A stretch of 7,942 nt of DNA from positions 1-7,942 of the forward strand of contig JAUYEK010000450.1 of assembly GCA_030691435.1 (NCBI GenBank), in the 5' to 3' direction. Below the pieces are notes generated by a model. It worked only from the letters and a program-made list of their open reading frames with translations. It had not been told where the DNA came from and searched no databases. Positions within the stretch are counted from its first letter, which is position 1. Every line of letters begins with the position of its first letter. The position numbers and the translations under genes were made by a program. The stretch comes from Sulfuricella sp. (GTDB taxonomy: Bacteria; Pseudomonadota; Gammaproteobacteria; Burkholderiales; Sulfuricellaceae). Below, in pieces: positions 1-6,235 of the stretch.

Positions 1-39
1 GCTCCTACAGGCACGAACATTCCAATGGACAATCTGGGT

Positions 40-1647
<1,608 letters not shown>

Positions 1648-1684
1648 TGTAGCGCTACCCTGAATTGTGCTGTAAAAACCAAGC

Positions 1685-1693
1685 ATTATACCA
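1685..1693 (-). promoter_or_regulatory. Extended -10 promoter of the ABC-F gene
   Basis: On the minus strand the sequence reads TGGTATAAT, a perfect -10 hexamer (plus-strand 1685-1690) with a TGn extension. No good -35 hexamer sits at 16-18 bases, which is tolerated for extended -10 promoters. Transcription would start near 1678, giving a leader of about 31 bases before the TTG at 1647. That leader contains the 8-base palindrome TAGCGCTA (1650-1657) between the AGGG ribosome-binding motif and the start codon. The transcription start is a prediction. Confidence 0.7.
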
Positions 1694-1752
1694 AATTGCA
1701 AGCATAATAAGCAGCCCTTTCTCGCGCCGGAACCGGCTCTCCTGCTGGAGTC

Positions 1753-1781
1753 CTGACGAGTCCGGCCTTATCCGCTACAAT
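1753..1781 (+). promoter_or_regulatory. Predicted sigma-70 promoter of the gshA operon
   Basis: The hexamer CTGACG (1753-1758, 4 of 6 matches to TTGACA) and TACAAT (1776-1781, 5 of 6 matches to TATAAT) are separated by exactly 17 bases. They sit just upstream of gshA and point away from the ABC-F promoter. Transcription would start near 1788, leaving a leader of about 26 bases. A direct repeat GAGTCC (1748-1753 and 1758-1763, 10 bases apart) flanks the -35 element and could be an operator, but this is weak evidence. Confidence 0.6.
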
Positions 1782-1813
1782 CGGGATAACCCCCGAACTT
1801 TTCACGGACAGCC

Positions 1814-3085
1814 ATGGTTCCCCATTTAACTACCGCGCTTACCGGCCCCCTGCTCGCTTTGGAGCAGCATATTCTGGACGCGCAGCCGCGCATCGAGCAC
1901 TGGTTCCGCACCCAATGGCAGGATCGCGCCGCGCCGTTCTACGCTTCGGTGGATTTGCGCAACAGTGGCTTCAAACTTGCCCCGGTGGATACCAACCTGT
2001 TCCCCGGCGGGTTCAACAACCTGAACCGCGACTTCATGCCGCTCTGCGTGCAGGCGGCGATGTCGGCCGTGGAGAAGGTTTGTCCCGTGGCGCAACGATT
2101 TCTGCTGATCCCGGAAAATCACACCCGCAATACCTTTTACCTGCAGAACGTGGTGGCGCTCGCCACCATTCTGCGCCACGCCGGTTTGCAGGTGCGCATC
2201 GGCAGCTTGCTGCCGGAAATCACCGCGCCCACCACGCTCGATTTGCCGGATGGCTCGACCCTGACGCTGGAGCCGTTGCAGCGCGATGGCGACCGTTTGA
2301 GGCTGGAGGACTTCGATCCCTGCGCGATTCTGCTCAACAACGACCTTTCGGCGGGAATCCCCGAAATTCTGAAAGACCTCGATCAGCCGGTGATTCCGCC
2401 GCTTCATGCCGGTTGGTCGACGCGGCGGAAATCCGACCATTTCGGCAAGTACGACCGGGTTGCCGAGGAATTCGCCCGCATGCTGCATATCGACCCCTGG
2501 TTGATCAACCCGATGTTCGCCACCTGCGGCGAGATCAATTTCCAGGAGCGGCGCGGCGAGGAATGCCTGGCGGCCCACGTCGACGACCTGCTCGGCGATA
2601 TCCGCGAAAAATACCGGGAATATGGCGTGAACGAGGAGCCTTTCGTTATCGTCAAGGCCGATGCCGGCACCTATGGCATGGGTATCATGACGGTCAAGGA
2701 TGCCTCCGAGGTGCGCGACCTGAACCGCAAGCAGCGCAACAAGATGGCCGTGGGCAAGGAGGGGATGGCGGTTAGCGACGTCATCATCCAGGAAGGCGTA
2801 TACACTTTCGAGAGCATCGCCGAAGCGGTGGCCGAACCGGTGGTGTACATGATGGATCACTTTGTTGTGGGCGGCTTCTACCGTGTCCACACCAGCCGCG
2901 GCAAGGATGAAAACCTGAATGCGCCGGGCATGCGCTTCGAACCGCTGGCATTCGAGACTGCGCTCACCTTGCCGGACCGTGCTGCGGCGCCGGATGCCGA
3001 GCCCAACCGTTTCTATGCCTATGGCGTGGTGGCCCGGCTGGCGCTGCTGGCTGCAGCGATCGAGTTGGAGCAGCTTGCGCCATGA
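1814..3085 (+). CDS. gshA: Glutamate-cysteine ligase, betaproteobacterial type
   Basis: This enzyme catalyses the ATP-dependent joining of L-glutamate and L-cysteine to gamma-glutamylcysteine, the first step of glutathione synthesis in the cytoplasm. The 423-residue protein resembles the GshA family first described in Thiobacillus/Acidithiobacillus and common in Betaproteobacteria, which is unrelated in length and motifs to the E. coli enzyme. Recognisable conserved blocks are NLFPGGFNNL (61-70), IPENHTRN in the N-terminal third, a lysine-rich HAGWSTRRKSDHF segment, and the glycine-rich KADAGTYGMG (281-290), probably nucleotide binding. The ATG at 1814 has only a weak GGA upstream but is the first in-frame start after the predicted promoter. 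The stop codon overlaps an ATG (ATGA at 3082-3085) that begins a short ORF resembling the start of gshB. The gshB gene follows, which supports the assignment. Confidence 0.93.
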   Translation: MVPHLTTALTGPLLALEQHILDAQPRIEHWFRTQWQDRAAPFYASVDLRNSGFKLAPVDTNLFPGGFNNLNRDFMPLCVQAAMSAVEKVCPVAQRFLLIPENHTRNTFYLQNVVALATILRHAGLQVRIGSLLPEITAPTTLDLPDGSTLTLEPLQRDGDRLRLEDFDPCAILLNNDLSAGIPEILKDLDQPVIPPLHAGWSTRRKSDHFGKYDRVAEEFARMLHIDPWLINPMFATCGEINFQERRGEECLAAHVDDLLGDIREKYREYGVNEEPFVIVKADAGTYGMGIMTVKDASEVRDLNRKQRNKMAVGKEGMAVSDVIIQEGVYTFESIAEAVAEPVVYMMDHFVVGGFYRVHTSRGKDENLNAPGMRFEPLAFETALTLPDRAAAPDAEPNRFYAYGVVARLALLAAAIELEQLAP

Positions 3086-3210
3086 AACTGGCGATCATCC
3101 CTCGGGTCGGAACAAGCGCCCTTCACGTTTGCTTCCTCTCCCGCTTGCGGGAGAGGATTGAGGTGAGGGCAGCCCACAAGGAGAAAGCCAGGAGTAAGGG
3201 AGCCTCATGA
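3082..3210 (+). CDS. Possible 42-codon linking ORF between gshA and gshB, part repeat-derived
   Basis: An ORF of 42 codons starts with the ATG that overlaps the gshA stop (ATGA, 3082-3085) and ends at a TGA that overlaps the gshB start (ATGA, 3207-3210). Its first six residues, MKLAII, are identical to those of gshB; the rest reads through the palindromic repeat at 3135-3156 (FLSRLRERIEVR) and has no recognisable fold. It is probably not a functional protein but a remnant of the old gshB start followed by an inserted repeat. Translation through it could still carry ribosomes from gshA to gshB by stop-start coupling. Whether it is translated cannot be told from the sequence. Confidence 0.3.
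   Translation: MKLAIIPRVGTSALHVCFLSRLRERIEVRAAHKEKARSKGAS
3135..3156. repeat. REP-like palindrome in the gshA-gshB gap
   Basis: CCTCTCCCGC and GCGGGAGAGG form a perfect 10-base inverted repeat with a two-base centre (a hairpin in practice of about 8-9 pairs). It is followed by GATTGAGGTGAGGG. From memory this resembles a dispersed intergenic repeat of many proteobacterial genomes, often mistranslated as LSRLRERxxVRA-like peptides. No T-run follows, so it is not a classical terminator, and gshB must be transcribed through it. Confidence 0.75.
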
Positions 3211-4157
3211 AACTTGCTATCATTCTTGATCCACTGGAGTCCATCAAAACCTGCAAGGATTCGACCTATGCCGTGATGCGCGCGGCGCATGCGCGCGGCC
3301 ATGAACTCTACGTCATGGAGCAGCATGAGATGGTGTTGCGTGATAGCGCGGTGACCGGCTTCGCACGCAAGCTTGATCTGGTGGATGATGCATTGCGTTG
3401 GTACACGCTGGAAGCACCGGCCTGGCGCGCGTTCTCCGACTTCGATGTCACGCTGATGCGCAAGGACCCGCCCTTCGACATGGAGTACGTCTACAGCACC
3501 TATCTGCTGGAGTTGGCGGAGCAGCAGGGCGCGCGGATATTCAACCGCCCGGCGGCGATTCGCGACTTCAACGAAAAGCTTTCCACCGCCAAATTCCCCG
3601 AGTTCATGCCGCCCACGCTGGTCACGCGGCAGGAAGCGCTGATTCGCGATTTCATCGAAAAACAGGGCGACATCATCCTCAAGCCGCTCGACGCGATGGG
3701 CGGCAGCTCGGTGTTCCGCATCCAGCGCAATGACCCCAATCTGAACGTGATCATCGAAACCATGACGCGGCTGGGAACCAGAACAGTGATGGCGCAGCGT
3801 TACATCCCGGCGATTTCCCAGGGCGACAAGCGCATCCTGCTGATCGACGGCGAGCCGGTGCCGTATGCGCTGGCACGCATCCCGAAACAAGGCGAAACCC
3901 GCGGCAACCTTGCTGTCGGCGGCAAGGGCGTGGCGCAGCCGCTTTCTGGCCGGGACAAGGAAATTGCTGCCGCGCTGGGGCCGAAGCTCAAGGAAGCCGG
4001 GCTGTTCCTGGTCGGCCTCGACGTGATCGGCGACTGGCTCACCGAAATCAACGTCACCAGCCCGACCGGAATGCAGGAAATTGCCAGCCAGACCGGTTTT
4101 GATGTGGCAGGGATGTTCGTGGATGCGCTGGAAAAACACGTGAGGGGTGAGGCGTGA
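3207..4157 (+). CDS. gshB: Glutathione synthetase
   Basis: This ATP-grasp ligase adds glycine to gamma-glutamylcysteine to make glutathione in the cytoplasm. The 316-residue length matches E. coli GshB. It has the N-terminal prokaryotic GshB domain (MKLAIILDPLESIKTCKDS), KDPPFDMEYVYSTYLLE, the ATP-binding KPLDAMGGSSVFRI starting at K159, then DGEPVPYALARIP, ETRGNLAVGG and the metal-binding end motif EINVTSPTGMQEI around N282. The start at 3207 agrees with the family N-terminus and is preceded by AAGGGAG (3196-3202) at a spacing of four bases, rather short. It follows gshA by 121 bases occupied by a repeat, and its TGA overlaps the GTG start of apbE, which suggests translational coupling. Confidence 0.96.
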   Translation: MKLAIILDPLESIKTCKDSTYAVMRAAHARGHELYVMEQHEMVLRDSAVTGFARKLDLVDDALRWYTLEAPAWRAFSDFDVTLMRKDPPFDMEYVYSTYLLELAEQQGARIFNRPAAIRDFNEKLSTAKFPEFMPPTLVTRQEALIRDFIEKQGDIILKPLDAMGGSSVFRIQRNDPNLNVIIETMTRLGTRTVMAQRYIPAISQGDKRILLIDGEPVPYALARIPKQGETRGNLAVGGKGVAQPLSGRDKEIAAALGPKLKEAGLFLVGLDVIGDWLTEINVTSPTGMQEIASQTGFDVAGMFVDALEKHVRGEA

Positions 4158-4221
4158 GGCGCGAAACATTCAAATCAGCTGATTTCCGGGCTTTTCTCAC
4201 CCCTCACCCCTCACCCCTCAC
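4140..4221 (+). repeat. Heptamer tandem repeat with a matching inverted arm at the gshB/apbE junction
   Basis: CTCACCC is repeated 3.7 times at 4196-4221. The end of gshB carries the complementary run GTGAGGGGTGAGGCGTGAG (4140-4158), which pairs with CTCACCCCTCACCCCTCAC at 18 of 19 positions across a loop of about 37-45 bases, depending on the register. The 5' arm contains the gshB stop and the apbE GTG start; the 3' arm encodes residues 15-23 of the ApbE leader. A hairpin here would bury the apbE start codon in the mRNA. Confidence 0.75.
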
Positions 4222-5254
4222 TTTTCTGCTGACCACAGTCGCTCTGCTGCTTACGCTGTCCGGCTGCGCCAAGGAAACCCCCATCTACCGCGACCAGAGC
4301 TTCGTCTTCGGCACTATGGTGGAGGTGACGATTTCCGGCGAGGAGGAGGTGCGCGCCAGGGAGCTGGCGGGCAAGGTGCTGGCGGACTTCGATTATCTGC
4401 ACCGTACCCTGCATGCCTGGGAGCCGGGTGCGCTGTCGCGGATGAATGCGGTGTTCGCGCAAAGCCCGTCTAAAGCGGCGGTTGTGCCCGGTTTGGTCCC
4501 GATTATCCAGGATGCCACGCGTTTTTCGGAAATGTCGGGCGGCTTGTTCAATCCCGCCATCGGCAGGCTGATTAAACTCTGGGGGTTCCAGGGTGACGAG
4601 TTCAAGCCGCAACTGCCCGATCCCAGGGAAATCAAGGCGCTGGTCCAGGCCAGTCCGCACATGGCCGACATCGTATTCGAGGGGATTCAGTTTTACAGCA
4701 AAAACTCCGCTGTCCAGCTCGATCTTGGCGGCTATGCCAAGGGCTATGCGCTCGATCTGGCGGCGGAATACCTGCGTGCCCAGGGGGTGAAAGGCGCGCT
4801 GATCAACATCGGCGGCAATATCATCGCGGTTGGCAGCCGCGGCGGCCAACCCTGGCGCGTCGGCGTGCAGCATCCGCGTAAACCGACGGCCATTGCCTCG
4901 CTGGAGCTTCACGACGGCGAGGCGATCGGCACTTCGGGAGATTACCAGCGTTACTTCGAGCTCGACGGCAAGCGTTACTGCCACATCATCGACCCGCGCA
5001 CCGGTTACCCGGCGCAGGGCGTGCAGGCGGTGACCGTGCTGATTCCCCGGGGGAACAATGCCGGCACGCTGTCCGATGTTGCCTCCAAGCCGGCTTTTAT
5101 CGCCGGCGTGAAGGGCTGGCGCGCGGCGGCGCAAGCCATGGGGGCTTCGAGCGCCATGTTGATCGATGAACGCGGCGAAGTCTACCTGACGGCGGCGATG
5201 AAAAAACGTCTGGAGTTTCAGGAAAAGGGGCTGGTATTTCATGAAGTTCCCTGA
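4154..5254 (+). CDS. apbE: FAD:protein FMN transferase, lipoprotein
   Basis: ApbE uses FAD to attach FMN by a phosphoester bond to threonine or serine of target proteins, such as the NqrB/NqrC and RnfD/RnfG subunits, outside the cytoplasmic membrane. The 366-residue product begins with a basic stretch, a hydrophobic segment (about 22-35) and a lipobox LSGC with the lipidated cysteine at 38. The mature part has FGTMVEVTI, GGLFNPAIGRLIKLWGF, DLGGYAKGYALD from D190, TSGDYQRY (260-267), HIIDPRTGYP (277-286) and the metal-binding region with D308 in SDVASKPAF. The start is a GTG in a GTGA overlap with gshB; no later start leaves a complete signal peptide. The leader is unusually long before the hydrophobic core because the CTCACCC repeat encodes PHPSPLT-like residues there. 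No target protein is encoded in the window. Confidence 0.94.
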   Translation: MRRETFKSADFRAFLTPHPSPLTFLLTTVALLLTLSGCAKETPIYRDQSFVFGTMVEVTISGEEEVRARELAGKVLADFDYLHRTLHAWEPGALSRMNAVFAQSPSKAAVVPGLVPIIQDATRFSEMSGGLFNPAIGRLIKLWGFQGDEFKPQLPDPREIKALVQASPHMADIVFEGIQFYSKNSAVQLDLGGYAKGYALDLAAEYLRAQGVKGALINIGGNIIAVGSRGGQPWRVGVQHPRKPTAIASLELHDGEAIGTSGDYQRYFELDGKRYCHIIDPRTGYPAQGVQAVTVLIPRGNNAGTLSDVASKPAFIAGVKGWRAAAQAMGASSAMLIDERGEVYLTAAMKKRLEFQEKGLVFHEVP

Positions 5255-5275
5255 TTCAGCGGCTCGTCTTTGCGG

Positions 5276-5281
5276 TAAAAT
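5276..5281 (+). promoter_or_regulatory. Weak candidate -10 element before the EIIA gene
   Basis: TAAAAT lies in the 63-base gap between apbE and the EIIA gene, about 37 bases before the EIIA start. No convincing -35 hexamer is seen at 16-18 bases; the region there falls at the apbE stop codon. It could let the PTS genes be transcribed apart from gsh/apbE. This is a suggestion only. Confidence 0.25.
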
Positions 5282-5317
5282 AACTGTTTTGCGTTTGGCA
5301 GGAACCAAGGACTTCCA

Positions 5318-5731
5318 ATGATCAGCATTCTAATCATCGCGCATGGCACTTTGGGCGACAGTTTGATTCACTGCGCCAGCCATGTATTCGGCGGCCCCCA
5401 GCCGCGGTTGCAACAGTTTGGGGTGGCGGTCCATGACGACCCCGGTCGGATGTTGCCGCAGGTGCGGGAGATTATCGCAGAGCTTGACGATGGCAGCGGG
5501 GTGCTGGTGCTGACCGACATGTATGGCGCTACGCCGAGCAATATCGCCTGCCGCCTGGTCGAGCCTGGCCGGGTGGAGTGCGTAGCCGGGGTCAATCTGC
5601 CGATGCTGGTGCGGGCGATCACTTACCGCAACGATCCGCTGGAAGCGGTGGCGGAGAAGGCGTTCTCCGGCGGCCACGATGGCGTGGTTCACGTTACCAG
5701 TTGTCCGCTCCGCCAAAACGGTGACAAATGA
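5318..5731 (+). CDS. PTS EIIA component, mannose family
   Basis: This cytoplasmic 137-residue protein accepts a phosphoryl group from HPr. The single EIIA-Man domain begins MISILIIAHGTLGDSL with the predicted phosphorylated histidine at residue 9. It continues with LVLTDMYGATPSN (from about 63) and AGVNLPMLVRAITYRNDPLEAV (from 90), all typical of the betaproteobacterial ManX/PtsN-like EIIA encoded beside ptsH. AAGGA (5307-5311) lies six bases before the ATG. No EIIB or EIIC domain is fused or nearby, so a regulatory role is more likely than sugar uptake. The last ten residues (S128 to K137) and the stop codon lie inside the left arm of a 164-base near-palindrome. The C-terminus may therefore have been rewritten by that element. 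Confidence 0.92.
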   Translation: MISILIIAHGTLGDSLIHCASHVFGGPQPRLQQFGVAVHDDPGRMLPQVREIIAELDDGSGVLVLTDMYGATPSNIACRLVEPGRVECVAGVNLPMLVRAITYRNDPLEAVAEKAFSGGHDGVVHVTSCPLRQNGDK

Positions 5732-5862
5732 AACGGATGGATTTTTCCGCCAGGCTAGACGCAGACCCGCCGCCGTATGGGGTATACGGCAAGGGGATGC
5801 AACGAAGCATGGCGGGAAAAGACGCCGTTTCATTTGTCACCGTTTTGGCGGAGCGGACAACT
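5699..5862. repeat. 164-base near-palindrome between the EIIA gene and ptsH
   Basis: The arms 5699-5736 and 5825-5862 are perfect reverse complements over 38 bases, with ends AGTTGTCCGC and GCGGACAACT. Inside them a second block (TTTTTCCGCCAGGC on the left, GCATGGCGGGAAAA on the right) pairs at 12 of 14 positions. At the centre GCCGTAT (5772-5778) and ATACGGC (5784-5790) form a 7-base-pair stem with a five-base loop. The symmetry stops exactly at the outer ends, and no target-site duplication is visible there. The left arm includes the EIIA stop codon (5729-5731); the right arm ends directly before the ptsH ribosome-binding site. It resembles a transposase-free inverted-repeat element (MITE-like), of no family I recognise. 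Confidence 0.9.
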
Positions 5863-5875
5863 AAGGAAGCCTGCG

Positions 5876-6145
5876 ATGTTACAGCAAGATATAGAGATCG
5901 TTAACAAGCTCGGCCTGCATGCGCGCGCCTCCGCCAAGCTGACTCAGATGGCGGGCCAGTTCGCGAGCGAAATCTGGATTGAGCGCAACGAACGGCGCGT
6001 CAATGCCAAAAGCATCATGGGCGTGATGATGCTGGCGGCGAACAAGGGTAGCACTATCCACCTCGAAATTGACGGCGCCGACGAAAACGAGGCGATGCAG
6101 GCCCTGGCGGCCTTGATCGCCGACCGTTTCGGCGAGGGGGAATGA
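5876..6145 (+). CDS. ptsH: Phosphocarrier protein HPr
   Basis: HPr carries the phosphoryl group from EI to EIIA components in the cytoplasm. The 89-residue protein is a single HPr domain of normal length. The active-site histidine is H15 in NKLGLHARAS, and the regulatory serine is S46 in NAKSIMGVMML, the site phosphorylated by HPr kinase in organisms that have one. AAGGA (5863-5867) sits eight bases before the ATG at 5876, immediately outside the right arm of the large palindrome. A longer in-frame reading from further upstream would translate the palindrome and is rejected. EI follows after 90 bases. Confidence 0.96.
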   Translation: MLQQDIEIVNKLGLHARASAKLTQMAGQFASEIWIERNERRVNAKSIMGVMMLAANKGSTIHLEIDGADENEAMQALAALIADRFGEGE

Positions 6146-6152
6146 TTTGATA

Positions 6153-6213
6153 GCCGCAAAGAGGCGCAAAATGCTCAAGAATGATGTTTGTGATTTTTGT
6201 GCTTTTTCGTGGC
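6153..6213 (+). repeat. Imperfect hairpin of a probable dispersed repeat between ptsH and ptsI
   Basis: In RNA, 6153-6171 can pair with 6195-6213 at 18 of 19 positions: 14 Watson-Crick pairs, four G-U pairs and one A-C mismatch, around a 23-base loop. In DNA the arms differ at five positions, all of which are transitions. From memory the GCCGCAAAGAGGCGCAAA style of sequence resembles repeats scattered through betaproteobacterial intergenic regions. It is not followed by a T-run, so it is not an obvious terminator. It ends about ten bases before the ptsI ribosome-binding site (GAGGGGA, 6224-6230). Confidence 0.6.
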
Positions 6214-6235
6214 CATTCGGCATGAGGGGAAATCC

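Larger units (their letters stand above)
3082..3225 (+). repeat. Direct repeat of the gshB start flanking an inserted segment
   Basis: The 19 bases at 3082-3100 and 3207-3225 match at 16 positions and both encode MKLAII. The three differences are all at third codon positions (CTG/CTT, GCG/GCT, ATC/ATT). The 106 bases between them (3101-3206) contain the palindromic repeat and the gshB ribosome-binding site. The arrangement looks like a duplication of the gshB start, or an insertion next to it. Confidence 0.7.

Noticed and set aside
1..39. Possible end of another gene before the ABC-F stop codon
   Set aside because: Thirty-nine bases are too few to show coding sequence or a terminator.
1739..1750. 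Small inverted repeat CTCC-TGCT-GGAG near the gshA -35 element
   Set aside because: Four base pairs is expected by chance, and there is no T-run or repeat context.
1826..2890. Long minus-strand open frame of 354 codons opposite gshA
   Set aside because: It lies fully within gshA, resembles no family, and is rich in His/Arg/Gln as expected for the antisense frame of a GC-rich gene.
3135..3156. Rho-independent terminator after gshA
   Set aside because: The stem is strong, but no T-run follows and gshB lies directly downstream in the same pathway.
3123..5308. Long minus-strand open frames opposite gshB and apbE
   Set aside because: They mirror clearly assigned genes, show antisense-type composition and have no start signals.
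5777..5875. N-terminal extension of HPr by an upstream in-frame ATG
   Set aside because: It would translate half of the large palindrome. HPr homology begins at 5876, where a good ribosome-binding site is placed correctly and H15 takes its standard number.
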